From NCBI GenBank assembly GCA_019915135.1, contig JAHLMK010000004.1, forward strand, positions 2,790,001 through 2,854,000: 64,000 bases of DNA. Direction: 5' to 3'. The stretch comes from Strobilurus pachycystidiatus (Eukaryota; Basidiomycota; Agaricomycetes; Agaricales; Physalacriaceae). The position numbers and the translations under genes are program-made. Within the stretch, counting starts at the first letter, position 1. Each line of letters starts with the position of its first letter. Shown piece by piece: positions 33,761-46,216 of this stretch. The notes under the pieces were generated by a model. That model saw nothing but the letters and a program-made list of their open reading frames with translations, was not told where the DNA came from and did not search any database.

Positions 33761-35191
33761 TACACAATGTGTGCCACGACGACTCGTCGTCCTCCCAGAA
33801 CGCGCAAGGTTCTTCCTTCTTTTGTTTCACCGGCTGGGAACTGACATGCCTTGGTGGATAGCATGCCCTCTACGCATCTTCTAGATTGGTACTTCATTTG
33901 GAACACCTATCTACACCAGGTCGCTGTTCTCAACGCACCGCGCGAGCGTTTTGTCCCGGCGGACTATGCTCAAAGCTCCAGGTGAGTAACATATCTCGCT
34001 TTTTTCCGTGCTTTCATCGATTTGAAGTAATTCTAGGATTTACGACGCGTTTCGACAGTCTCTGATCTGAGACGCGTTCGCTAGTGAGGACGGCTTCTGC
34101 TGCTCTCCTTGTTGATTTTCTGTGTTCGGCATTCAATTTGGAGGCTGCTCGGAGCCAGAAAATCCCTTGATTCGGATAGACGCGTTCGGACGTGAGATGT
34201 TAAAGCGGGCTCGAAGAACTCGCACGCAATCTTGCAGGCGTGTTCATTTTTGGACAAATCAGATCCCATTCACTCATCCGGGGTCGTTCATAGACGTTCG
34301 TATTGTACGCGACGTACGCGTATGTTCGAAGCTTGGGCTGAAAGCCTGATCCGTATCCTGGACCCAGCCATGCATGGTCTCAAGTAAGCGCTACGCTCTC
34401 GAGGAGGCCTACTGTTGTCGAGTAGGTGCCTCCTTGTCTATCTTCACGGGCTGGTAATGTTACCTTCATCTTTCTGTGCAGGTCTGATCAATCTCGCGCT
34501 GTATCTTCCTCGTGAATGCTTAATCCAACGAGACAGAAATATCAACAGGCTGAGGCAAATCCTGGGAAAATGCTCTAGTACAGGTGCGTCATTTCCCTTC
34601 CCGCTTTCGGATCCGGGAGACATGGGCGTGTAGGAACACCGACGGTGCCCCGTGCGGTATGTAGACGCGGTATTCGATTCTGGTCGCGCATTTAGCTTAT
34701 CTCCGCAGTAGACCTCGAATTCGCGCGCTTCGTGGTCCTGGCGACGGACGGTCTCGAGGAGAGCAAAGGTGTTGCGACAAATCTGGCCGTGTACCATCCG
34801 AGTCTGCAGAACCAGTCAAGTACTCCTTTGTCATTTATCGCACTTGCAGTCAGCGTGTGGTGAACTGCGCCAATGATACTATGAAATTCTTTCCTCCGTC
34901 TCCTATCCTGCTTGTGTCAATGGTGCGATGGCGCATCATACTAATATTCCGAGGCGTTAGCTGCGAGCAAACCTGAACAACAACCGTACCATTTGTGATG
35001 GCTCCCGCCGGGTCTGTTTGAGTTCATCTTTCTCATCTGCTTTATGCATTCCTTCTCGGCGTCTCATCCGTCCGAGACCGGAGGCAGTGATGGTGGCTGA
35101 ATGGTGGGAGAAAATCAGAGATCAGTGTGACACGACCATAACATTTGACAGCAACATCTTAACAGCAGACCACGACGACCACAGCACAACC
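33761..35191. other. Upstream flank of N3
   Basis: Colinear with 10303-11747 before N2. No gene is supported. The last 100 bp, with the word agatcagtgtgacac and the cgacgaccacagcacaacc leader, are nearly identical to N2 and may contain the NLR promoter. Two short open frames (for example 34415-34633) are not conserved in N2. Confidence 0.55.
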
Positions 35192-38106
35192 ATGGATACA
35201 AATGCCGCTGAAAGCAAGCGCGGTGGGCGCGCTCGCTTCTCGTTGAATCGGCTCACGCGGAGTCGACAGGATAGCCCTGCTCCTCCGGGAGCGCCCTCCT
35301 CCCGCCCCGCGGGTGACGAGATAGCCATCGTCACCCCTCCCAAGCAGACGGAAGGGAAGCGAGACAAGAAAAGTGTGTCCTCCAATTGATTCCCCGGCAA
35401 TTGATTTGACATTAGTCCAGCAAAATCGTTCCTCTCGATTCCGATGTCGAAATGGCGCCGGTCGGACCACTCATCTGGTTCTCACGCCAACAGCACGTCG
35501 TCTCCAATTCCTCTGCCTCCCGCTGTATCGCCGCCAATGTTGGGCAAGGCCAAAGCACTGCTCCAGAGGCTGGCCAAGGCCACCAGTGGGGCCATCAACG
35601 CTAAGAATGCCTCTGTCTGCGTGGACATTCTCAAGGAGGCCGCAGAAATTGCCGAGAATCTCCCTGTCATCAAGGCCGTGGCCGGCATTGTTGTGCATCT
35701 CATCAAAGTTGTGGACGTACATGGCTTGTTTATCCTTCGCATTCTTGTCTGTTTATCCGTATGACAGGAATATGACCAGTGCCGAGAGTCGTGGGCCCGT
35801 TTGATGACGGCACTCGGGACGCTTTCCACATTCATGACCGTGTTTGCAAATGAAGCCCAGATCCGGGACCTCCCACCCTACACGTTTGCCGCATTCAAGC
35901 CGCTTGAGGACACACTCGTGGAGATCTTTCTTGCATGGAGTGAGTTCAAGGACAAGAACTTCATTACCGTCGGCTTGGATCGCGATGACCTCAAGCAGAA
36001 AGGCGACAAACTTGCCAACAAGTTGTGGAAGACATTGTATATTCTCCAGGTAAGCATGCATTGGGCTTGTTTTGCACATGAGTTGATTCTGAGGCCAGAG
36101 TAACCAAACTGTATATGCACACATTGACAGTGAAAGGTACTTGCTAAGATGGATGGGGCACAGGACGAGCAGACCAAGTTGATCCGTGACATGCATGCAT
36201 GGATGAGTACAACTGTCACTCCTCATCATATTACTCCAACGCTCGGTGTCCTTCCGTGCCCATCTCCCTCAGAATACTTTGAGGGGTGAGATGCCATGCT
36301 TCTGCAGCTCACGGCCATCTTCTCCTCGCGTGTGGTGGTGCTCATTGGAGGAGAGGCGTCCTCATCCCGTATGGAGTCTATTCTCAATATGTTTGTCAGA
36401 GATTGTGGAATGTGGTATGTATTGTATTCTTCTCAATGTGCCAAATCTCATTCTTCACTACTAGCTTTTCAGGTGTTCACTATGTGAATGCAAGCTCCAA
36501 GGAGCGTCTTGAGGCAGATCTCAAGCTGTTCAGTGGTGCAGCTGAACTTGGGCCTGCCCGCTCTGCTATTTGTTCAAGGCCTGGGCTTCTGCTCATTGTT
36601 ACCAACATCATGGACAGGAATCTTCTTGTCTGTCTTCCACGCTCTCTTGAGCTTTGCATATTATTATGTGGCACAGATCAGACCTTGGAGATGTCTGCGT
36701 CACCGGGACAGTCCTGGAAGTTAGATGATCCTGTTGATGATGAGACTATCATTGAACGGGTGAGAGGAGCACTGGTGGAGCCTGTTGAGAAGAAGAGGCG
36801 TGTGGCAACATTGGTGGCAAAAGGTGGCACGGGAAAGACACAAATAGTGACAAAATTTGTAAAAGAGAATCAAGCAAGGTATGTATATATTTTCTTCCAC
36901 TCAATGATCTATAGTTAATTGTGCATTTATAGCTTCTCTGACATTATTTTTGTCAATGCTAGTTCAACCGAAAAACTGGCAGAGCAGGACAAGACTGTTA
37001 CAGAGAAACTTGGACAATCTCTTTGCAGTCATTTGAATAGCACTCCAGAGAACTGGCTTGTCATCTTTGACAATGCTGATAATCCTGCACTTGATTTATC
37101 ACTCTTTCTCCCCTCTTCTAATCATGGCAATGTGATCATTACAAGTCGCAATGCTGAGATTCATCTACATGCATCTAAGGATTGTGACATTTCTGTGCAT
37201 GACCTTGAGCATGATGCTGCAGTCACTATGCTACTTTCACGTGCTAAAGCCAATGTCAATGATTATGCAGCTGCTACAAGCATTGTTGATGCTTTTGCAT
37301 GTCATGCCTTGCCAATTGATATAGCTGGTGGCTATATTGTTTCCAACACCATGTGTTCTATTTCAAGCTATTTTGAGCGTTTTAAAAACCGTTGCAAAGA
37401 GCTTCTTGCCTCTAAAGCACGACAGAGTATTGACAGCTATCCAGAGAGTGTTCTTAGTGCATTTCTTCTTAGCTTTGAGCATCTTTCTGATAATGCAAAG
37501 CTTATTATGCAACTGTGCTCTTTTTATCTCTATGCTGATATTCCCATTGCTATGCTCCGCAATGCTGCAGAGAACTCTTCTGAACTTGAACTTTTGGGTG
37601 ACAAAGCAGTCTCATCAATTGTGAAGGATCTTTTAAAGAAGCTTGCTCTATGCTCTGTTGATGAAGCAGTTGATGAGATTATCAGACTTTCTCTTGTTAC
37701 ATATGCAACTGAAAGTGAGCTACTTTCATTTCATCCCGTTATTCATGAATGTGTGTCATACACTATAACTTTTCCTCATCTTGAAATGAAGCAGACAGCA
37801 CTTCTTATACTTAGTCGTGGTATGCCATGGGATGGCTCATCTACTTCATATGCCCTTCGAAGATATATTCTTCCACATGCCACACATAGTTGGGATGACA
37901 ATACCAGTTTGATATATACATGTAAAGCCTTGGCATTTCTTTATTATAATGCAGGAAAATGGGCAGCAGAGGAATCACTACAACAACGGATAGTAGATGC
38001 CCAAGTGAAGGTTCTGGGAAAAGACCACCCAAAGACACTTATTGCAACGAGCAATCTTGCAACTACATATTGTTATCAAGGAAAATATACAAGATGCAAG
38101 ATATAA
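35192..38106 (+). pseudogene. NLR paralog N3, nonsense-mutated and truncated
   Basis: Third NLR copy with the same exon phases: 35192-35372, 35421-35716, 35768-36049, 36137-36414, 36465-36878, 36933-38106. Helical bundle, degenerate P-loop domain and NB-ARC (AKGGTGKTQ, LVIFDNADN) are all present. In exon 4 the codon CGA of EYFEGRDD is TGA (36287-36289). The copy ends inside its first or second TPR: after QGKYT the sequence turns into unrelated DNA and stops at 38106. GLPL-like HALPIDIAGG has Asp where N1/N2 have Ala. The linker is very short (about 35 residues). The N-terminal bundle (residues to about 250) could still be made as a stand-alone product, but that is speculation. Confidence 0.8.
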
Positions 38107-38214
38107 GTATTTTAATTGTACAGTCCAAGACATAGAAAAAAATGCGGGGCGGGTAGTAGGGTGTGCAATAAAAGTCCAAGATGTAAGTATGTATTGTCTG
38201 CAATGTCTATGTTA

Positions 38215-40580
38215 TCAACTACGAAGTCCGTGGGGTACAAGGGGAGCACGTCCAAAAACCTTGTAGAAACATGACACGTAGTGATAGGCGAGACCGTTCT
38301 CCGCGACGAATTGTTCTCCAAGATCCATTGGTCCCTCATTGAGACATTTTCTCGCCGCCTTGACCGTTGCCTGTGTCATCTCCGGAACTCCACGCCACCC
38401 TCGCATCACCAGGTACAACTCCCCAAATGCCCTGCGCCGCTCAGGATGGAACTGCAACCCAAATCCCTCGTCCTCGATCTGGTCAAACACGCGGGGAATC
38501 AAACTGCTTTCCCAGTAGCTCATGACGCTCAGGACACGGAGTTGACAATCAGAGTAAGACGACGTGTCCAGCTCGTCAAAGCTCTCGACGGCTGGCTGCT
38601 CCTCTCCCTCCTCAAGCTCCATGTTGTCGACGTCCATCGCAGCATCCATGAACCCTTCCAGCTTGACCTTGTAGCAACGGCGATCCAAGGCCAGAAGTTC
38701 GAAGCGGAAGTTGACCTCAAAAAGCTCGAAGAGGATCTCTTTGGCAACGCGAGGGGGCGGGACTTGATATTGCTCCAGCTCGACGCCGCGCCAGTTGACG
38801 ACTGAATGCTCCATGTTCGTGATGTCGACCGTGCCCTAACCAAAGTACATGTCATTGAGTTGCGGTAATGTGAGTTAGCTAGCGAGATACGCACCTGAAG
38901 GCCGCCCTTCTCGATGCATTGGCAAAGGTCTCTCTTCATCTCTTGGTGCTGCTGCTTTGACCGTCCCTCTCCCTCGCTTGGATGGAGCTCGATGCCTAGG
39001 ATTTGCCTCCAAGCATTAGCCTTCAGAGGCTCGAACAACGACAATTGGAGTCGGTAAAGAAGAACATTGCGAAGGCGTACATAGGCGGTAAACATGTACC
39101 CTCGCGTGTGCTCCATGTCGACGCCGGCTATGACATTGGGGTCGGGGAGCGCATAACCAGAGTTGACACCCTCAGCAGGAACAATTGGCGGGAGCTTGGC
39201 CGAGTCTTCCTTGACGCGGGCAAGAGCTGTCATCCAACTTGAGACAGCGCGGGGCATCAAAGGAGAGACAACGTCCGCAAACTTATCGCGCGCAACTTGA
39301 GGCGGACCTTTGGGCTTGCGAGCGGTTGGGCGCGGAGGAAGTGGATCTGAGGTTTTGGTCAGATGAATAAGACCTGTGTATAGATCTCGGAAAACTTACA
39401 AGGTGTTCGGCTTTGAGATGTACTTCCTGTACCACTGCGACGCGATGGGCCGGCCGCAGAAGGGATGGAAGCGGCGGGATTGTGAGAGGTTGATCTGGAG
39501 GAGGCGGCGGCGGCGGAAGAGAGAGTCCCGGAAGCTGTGATTGCAACACCAGACTTGTCGGAGAAGAAGTCCGGAGGAGAGGCAAGTTTTTTGATGTAGT
39601 GGGCCATGCCTCAATAGCGCTCAAGAGAGGCAACACTCCCTGTGAAGACAATGGGATGGGGAGGAGTTGCGTGAGCGTACAAGACAGCAAAGGCTTTGGG
39701 ACACATCTCTGGAGGGTAAGTGACCCAGCTGTCGACTCTGAGCCCTTCTTCTGCACCGATTTTGCAACAGAGCCAGAAAGGAACACCCGCCTGACAATAA
39801 CATCAGTGAACAAATCAGAGATGAGCAAAGAAACACTTACGCGATAGAGATTGTCCGCGAGATCCTTCTGGTCGGTCACTGCACCGACAACATTCCGCAC
39901 TCCAACCTGTTTCGCAGTCACGTCTCGAAAGATCGCTCGCACTTCGAGCAACCAAGTCAGGCGCGCCTCGACTTCGAGGATGAGTTGCTGTAACATGCAC
40001 CAAACCATGATCGCTTCGTCGTAGCTGGAGGGTACATCAAGGCGGCCAGCAAGATACTTCATACGGGGAACACATTGTGGAGGTAAGGATTGATCTTGAG
40101 CTTGTCCTTGTTGTCCGCCTCTGCAAGCTTCAGGTTCTCCTCTGAAAGCCGCTTCTTTACTCGCCGCCAATGATCCCTCAAGACGTCGCAGAAGGGGCGG
40201 TTGATGGTACCAAGACCAGAAGAGGCGTCTCCCAGCTTGATGCGGTCGAAGTGGGCATCTGAAGGGAGATACCAGAGGAGCTGATCGGTGTTTCAGAGGT
40301 TGGAGGGATGGCGGATGAGCGCAAGGTGGGCGACAGAGTAGTCGAATGGCTGTGGGTGGTAGAGCGGATCGTCAATACCAAAATGGCGGTCAGCCAGCAT
40401 TGACACGACGCGGTTCTCGCGCGGAAGGGGCGGAAGTTCGATGTATTCGCAATTGGGAGAGGTGATGAACATGCCCTCGGCCTCATTGAAGTAGCCGACC
40501 TTGCCCTCGTAAGACTTGAGGGGAGTGTACTTGACGCGCGCCGGACCAACAGCAGTTGGTGCGGTGGACGAACTGGCCAT
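38215..40580 (-). pseudogene. Broken member of an Agaricomycete expanded protein family
   Basis: Reads on the minus strand from MASSSTAPTAVGPARVKYTP (40580). Continuing blocks are LLWYLPSDAHFDRIKLGDAS, DHWRRVKKRLSEENLKLAEA, KYLAGRLDVPSSYDEAIMVW, GYMFTAYVRLRNVLLYRL and EILFELFEVNFRFELLALDR, ending GRAPLVPHGLRS. From memory of the group, this order is typical of a large family of uncharacterised Agaricomycete proteins, often near transposons. Two lesions are visible: an in-frame TGA at 40293-40295 (probably from CGA) and a 1-bp loss near 40061-40070 (VFPV to KYLAG). Introns lie near 39790-39840, 39350-39400 and 38835-38893. Its 3' end abuts the truncated N3. Function unknown. Confidence 0.65.
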
Positions 40581-40718
40581 GGTCTATCTGTGCGAGGCGA
40601 GTGATTTCTAACAGACAAGATTAGTCGCATGTCCTGAAGATATGAGGGGGTACTCACTGTGGTAAATAAAGCAGCGGCTTGTTGATTGTGCGCTCGAGCG
40701 ACTAAAGAAGGCGGCAAT

Positions 40719-40920
40719 CTGGAATGAGAACAAGTCCGTCAGTACTGCAAGCGACGCTGGGGAAATTGACAGACCAGGACACGCAAGCGTCAGCGTAGTG
40801 TACGCTGGAGAGCGGGAAATCTAGAATGGATCAAGTCCATCAGTACTGCAGGCGACGGTGGGCAATCAACTCACCAGGACAAGCCAGTGTCAGCGTACTG
40901 TACAAGCGCCCGCCTCGCTG
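40719..40920. repeat. 101-bp tandem duplication
   Basis: Two diverged direct copies about 101 bp apart, anchored by gtcyrtcagtactgcargcgac, at about 40730-40755 and 40831-40856. They lie in the 5' region of the minus-strand pseudogene. Confidence 0.6.
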
Positions 40921-41078
40921 CCAGGTATGTGGACTGGCGGCGCAATAGACATCAGTACGCGCCAAGCCTAGGACAAATAGAACAAGACGTACCTTGATCG
41001 AAAGTGGGGCCGCACTCCTCGTCACCAATTGCGCCCGGATGCCGATCCTATAGAGGCTGAGAGCCGCCGCGGTGGGTA

Positions 41079-41603
41079 CAGCGACAGACAATTAGTCTGC
41101 CCTGGAGAGGCAAATGGACAGAACTCGGCGATTATCCGAGTTCTGAAGCCGCTGCGAAAATTATTCGCGTTGGCAGGATAGATACTCGCCACTGACAATT
41201 AGTCAGTGGTGGTGGCGGCGGTGGAGAGAAGAGGCGGCGGGGTGGCGGGACAGTGGTGGTGATAAGACAGGAGTGGGGATCGTCGCCCTAATTGGCGTGT
41301 CAAGCCCCGGTCCAGCCTTTGCAGAAATGCCGCGCCACCAGCCACAAACAAATTTGTGGCTGGTGGCGCGGCTTCTTGGCTCCGCGGACAAGAATTTTTG
41401 TCAAGTCCGCTCTGCACCCTTATCCGCACCACCACCACCAGTGCCGCCCGCCCGCTGCCTCTGCCTCTCCGCTCTCCTCCCACCACCGACTAATCGTCAG
41501 TGGTGTGTATCCTCCTGCCACCGCGAATTATCTTTGGGGCGGCTTCAGAACTCGGATAATCGCCAAGTTCTGCTCACTAGTGCAGACTAATCGTTTGACA
41601 CTG
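41079..41603. mobile_element. Hairpin MITE, hAT-like ends
   Basis: A long inverted-repeat element. The outer arms (ggcgattatccgagttctga, ending gaagcc, at about 41126) recur inverted at 41540-41565, and matching continues inward through ccactgacaattagtcagtgg/ccaccgactaatcgtcagtgg. The ends read CAGCGACAGACAATTAGTCT and, inverted, CAGTGTCAAACGATTAGTCT, which fit the CAGNG start typical of hAT elements. In the centre is an 18-bp perfect palindrome with a 4-base loop (41331-41370, CGCGCCACCAGCCACAAA arms). I could not see a clear target duplication, so the ends are approximate. No transposase inside. Confidence 0.6.
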
Positions 41604-42285
41604 CGCTCCCGTACTGCCGCAGGACCGGGGAGTTTTTGGTTGGGGTATTGGGCAGTTACTGAGCAGAGGTGCGGGGAGATTAGGGTCAGAGCATCGGGCG
41701 TCTTTGGGCAGCGTTCTTTCGGTATGTGCTCTTGTCATTTTGGCGCCTTGCTCTAATATTTGCGCCCCTCCTAGGTGTAAACTGTTCGGCGCGCCAGCTA
41801 CACTCCAGCGCTGACAGAAGCGGGATCTCACACTACGTCCTACAGTTGCCAAAAATCCCCTACGCTAACACATTCGTAGCACTCCTTCGAGTCCTCTATC
41901 GTATATCCTTGTAATTGCATCCTGCCCGGGATTATCTGGTACGTCGCGCAGTCGCTGCTCCCTACCACTCCGCTAACATTCCCTAGCACTCCTTTCGTAT
42001 CTTATTCAGTCTTATTTGGACTCCCGCCTACACGTACGTCTTTAGTGATATTACCCCGCTTTAGCTTGATTAATCCCAAGCTGTAGGATGGGCATCACAA
42101 AACCATCCGCCTCCCTATCCTCTCAAAAGAAGAACAACTTTCGCGCCTCCACTAAGCGTGCGGCCGCCGCATCCGTGTCAGACGCTGGATCCGAGCCCGA
42201 TTCCGATGAGGAGGCTCCATCTCCCACCCCGCCCGCCAAACACGCTAAAAACTCTGCCCGATCTGCCGCTGACGAGGACACTGGC

Positions 42286-42292
42286 GACGAAG
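42286..42292. repeat. Left target-site duplication of element C
   Basis: GACGAAG immediately before the terminus CAACCATTGCTGCAAGG. It is identical to 47148-47154 immediately after the other terminus. Both copies fall in the same reading frame (Asp-Glu) of the interrupted hAT-like gene. Confidence 0.8.
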
Positions 42293-42839
42293 CAACCATT
42301 GCTGCAAGGCATGCTGAATTGCAGTGGTTACAACCACTGAGCCCGTTTCCACATTTAGTGGATATAACCACTGGTTTTGACTGACTCTTATTCCCTATGG
42401 CAGTGGTTGTTCACCTGACTCAGCTTCAGCTGCATATATCCGCTTCACAAGTGTCTGAATTGACCAAATGCAGTATATAATCACTCGTGTAGGGTAGACG
42501 TAGGGTTACTCGAATAAAATTGATTGAAAGCCATCACGGCTCAACATTTGAACATCCTAAACGGGAAGACGGCCAATGAGCGGCACGCCCTCTCCCCGCT
42601 CGTGCACGGCGCTCAGCAATCGCATCTGGGCTACATCCACGCTCCACATGTCGTGTCTGTCCGCGCGCTGCTATCATCACGTTTCTTCGTTATTATTCCT
42701 AATATTGATCATCCATCATTGGCCAGGCTCCTGTTTGCGAGAGAACGAGACAAATGGAGGAGGTATGTTGAAAGAAAAAGCGTCGCTCTACGTCATCGTC
42801 TGATTATAGATGGTTCGGGGCGGGTAGTGGGTGGTGGGG

Positions 42840-44420
42840 GAGATTACCAGGGCCGTATTCAGGCGGGGTGGCGCAGACCGCACAATTGTGTGGCTTGCAC
42901 CTGGCCCAGCCTGATGGCGTCCCCTCTCATTGAGTTGCAATGCGACCGCCCGGAAGCAATGCAGCGTCGATGCGAGGATTTGATGGGTGGAGGGACGGGA
43001 GGATGGGAGATGAGAGGATAGATGGAAATGGGCTGGGTGTCGTCAACTGGGCATTTCGGGTCGACGTCCAGGAGTTCGACGTCTTTGGTATCGTCCGCAC
43101 GAGAAGAGCCGGTGGAGGAAGGTGGAAGAATACAAAAGCATACCTGCTTGGCAGTACCCCGCAGAGGCCTGCCAAGCCCTATACCCATCCCCTGCGTCCG
43201 GTAGTCGCGTCTGGCGCCTAAGGCCCTCCCCATCCCACCCAGCGTCGTTGGCGTCGTCATCCGCGTGTGTGGAGGCCTCGCACAGAGGGCTTACACGAGC
43301 GCCAGCCTCGTCGAAGGAGGGCTTGCGCTGGCGAGCGAGCTCCAACGTCTCTACGCCATTTGCAAGGCGTGGAGACGGCGAAAAATCCAAATCGTCCGCA
43401 ATTCGATGGTTTGGCATTCGGAGAGGGCGTGGAAGGAGACTGGAGGCTGGATGGTGACTCGTCGTCGAGCTGCCGTGGTAGCAGGAAGGGAGACGGGCGG
43501 CGATTGACTACTCAATTGGGCCGATTGTTACTGGTCCGTGCGCGTAACGAGCTGACTAGGAATGGAGCGTCGACAAGGCAGAGAACGGGCCATATTCAAG
43601 CGGGGTGACACAGGCTGCACAATTTCGCAGCCCGCATCTGGCCCAGCGTGATGGCGCACCCTCCCATCGCACAGCAGCGCGACCTTTCGGAAGTGATGCC
43701 GTGTCGATGTGAGGGGTGGAAGTGGATGGTATTTGTCCAAGAATCGGCGTCGTCGTACACGGGGGAGGCAGCAACGGCGAAAGTGACATTACACACCGAT
43801 TATTGGCAGCTGCCAGCCCACACCGCGCCCGGGCAATCGCATCCGCGGCGCTGCATCCCCCTTCTCCTTGTATCCACCACCATCGTCGTTGTCCAATAGA
43901 TTGGTGGCCTCGCGTTAAGAACATACACCGGCGACAGCGGCGTCGAGTCCCGGCCTACACGCGGAATGAGGTCGGACGTCATCCACGCCATTTGCGAGGC
44001 GTGGAGACACTTCGGAAGTCCCCTTCTACGGAATCCAATGGTAGAGGGTGGGTAGAGGGTGGAGGAGGAGTTGAGAGGCTGGATGGCAGCTTGTCGTTGA
44101 GCTGCCGTGGTGGTACGAGGGAGAGGAGGCATGCGATCAACTGCTCGGTCGATCGGACCGATGGCTGGTGGTCCGTGCGCCAGCACCAGCTCAATCGCTA
44201 GCGCCGGCGCTAGACGTGGCCAGGACGTGGCAGTAGATGGTGGGTGGCGAGACATGGGGGATGGCGGCCGTATTCAGGCGGGGTGGCGCAGGCCGCACAA
44301 TTGTGCAGCCCGCACCTGGCCCAGCCTGATGGCATGCCCTCTCATCAAGCTGCCATGCAACCGTGCGGAAGCAAAGCAGCGGTGATGCGAGGGTTTAGGA
44401 TGAGGGGATCTGGAATTGGG
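42840..44420 (+). repeat. Three diverged ~0.7-kb tandem repeats inside element C
   Basis: The block gtattcaggcggggtggcgc with its continuation (cacaattgtg, cctggcccagcctgatggc) recurs at about 42854, 43591 and 44270, steps of about 740 and 680 bp. The partner block ccatttgcaaggcgtggaga recurs at about 43359 and 43991. Open frames inside are not conserved between copies, so I read this as non-coding repeat DNA. Confidence 0.6.
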
Positions 44421-45637
44421 TGCAGCGTTCTGAGCGGTGCAGTCTCCGCTGGCCGCGGGAGGGCTTATGCGTCATGGAGGGGGTCTCGAGGTTCGCGACC
44501 GTACGGCTCTTCATTGTTGGTCCCTCGTCTCGTCGTCTTCGTCGTCGCATTGGGGGTGTACCGTCGTCCGTAAACCGTAGTCTGCTGTCATCATCATCCG
44601 TTGATTGTTGTGGTTGAAGGCTGTCATGGGCATGCCATCCGAAAATTCGTTGCTTGCGTTGTCCATGTCAGAGAAAACGTCGGGAGAGCAAGAAGCATAG
44701 CATAATAACATACCTGCTTGGCCCCACGGGCGGTCAATCCAACATGGGATGGGATGAGGATGGGAGGTTGGGTCTAGAAAACGCCGTGGTAGCCGCGAGC
44801 AGGATGGACTAGAATCGGAGCCGTCGGTGTTGACGAGGACGCGGCGGGCCTTGAATAGTGGTTGATAACGGAAGGTGGGATGTGACGGAAATGAATTGTG
44901 CGGTGGATGGTCGTGCGCGCACCGCTATGACAAGATATCCAACTTGTGTCGGATCCGTGCTTTGCGTCGTCCGGGGCGTCGTTGCGACTTTGTTTCAAAT
45001 CTAGAGAGAATAAAACTGCTCAGATATTGGTGCCACATACCTAAGACCTGATAACCAGTCAAAATTCCGAAAGAGAGCAATTGTGAGTGAGGTTGAGGTC
45101 GCGGTGAGAGGACAAGATCCAGGTTCAAGCTAAGGGAACTGCATCTGCATGCGAGTTCATTAGACTTCTATTGGACTTTTACGCACCAACCACAGATATA
45201 AACAATTCCTTCGAGAGTATCAAGAACATCAATAAAAGGAATTTTATGAGCATTTTCTAAGGTGTGTTAGTGCCCGCCAGCCCGAACAGAGAGTGACGCA
45301 GTGCGCGCGAGATATTGCTCGCTCCGTTGTCCGCGAGGAAGTTGACTAGACTTCTATTGGACTTCAATGGGACTTTTTTTCGGACTTTTCGTTGCGAGCA
45401 GTTTACGACTCGGAGATTTGAAGGTCTCAAAAGTTGCACATTGTGTGAGTGTTATATCAATTTCTCCGAGGTGCTTTGACCCGCCCTCGCGCTAACTCGA
45501 CCGATCCAAATATGAGTTTTCAATTGGACTTCTATTGGACCTATACAAGCGGAGCTGATATCACCCATGGGAGGTGCCAGACTGCCCCGGACTACTCTGC
45601 CACCTGTAGCAGTAACAGTTTGCGTAAACTTCTGATA
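44421..45637. other. Element C interior, no gene seen
   Basis: No conserved frame. The word gacttctattggac occurs three times (about 45165, 45352, 45523), a dispersed short repeat of unknown meaning. Confidence 0.4.
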
Positions 45638-46216
45638 CTAGCCAGAAGAACATGGTTTCATTATCTGTGGCTTTGCCAGGAGCCTGGCTAGAGCCAGCCA
45701 GATGAAATCACGCTGAAGAGTCATGTGACAGATGTCGTAGAGTCATGTGATGCTTTAGATGAGGTCATGTGACTCCATAATCAGCCCTGTGTCAATTCAT
45801 CATAAAGGCTTAGGTTGCGATAGCAATCTAAGTCTGGTCTAAGATAGTGTTAAATGTAGACCGGTTAGGGTTAGGTTAGGGTTGGTTGGGGTTCTCTCGG
45901 TGGGTTGAAAACATTTTTTTCTGGGGAGAAGGTGATTAGAAGGTTGCCATATATGGTAATTGGTCTACTCTGTGGCTGCTTCAAAATGCAAAACTTCTGA
46001 ATATGTCATCAAAACAATAACTAACTTTATTAAATAGCTCAGTATAATAATTGTTAATTATTAGTCATGTCTTATCATTGTTAGAATTATAGTATTATTT
46101 TAACAAAAATGTACGCAAAATGCTGACTCAGCCACCATCTGCATGAAGATACCCACTAATGCATTACCAGGCCTCTGGCAAAGCCAGGAAAGATAAAAAC
46201 ATGTACTCCTGGCTAG
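45638..46216. mobile_element. MITE-like element with ~50-bp inverted ends
   Basis: The left end ctagccagaagaacatggtt (continuing with ttatctgtggctttgccagg) and the right end, inverted, ctagccaggagtacatgttt (continuing ttatctttcctggctttgcc) form terminal inverted repeats of about 50 bp around a 579-bp AT-rich body without a gene. The target duplication is not clear. It is nested within element C. Confidence 0.5.
45863..45893 (+). repeat. Short interstitial telomere-like repeat
   Basis: ggttagggttaggttagggttggttggggtt contains three TTAGGG units in imperfect register. TTAGGG is the usual fungal telomere repeat. It is too short and internal to be a chromosome end. Confidence 0.5.

Noticed and set aside
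45863..45893. Chromosome end
   Set aside because: Only about three imperfect TTAGGG units, and unique and element sequence continues on both sides.
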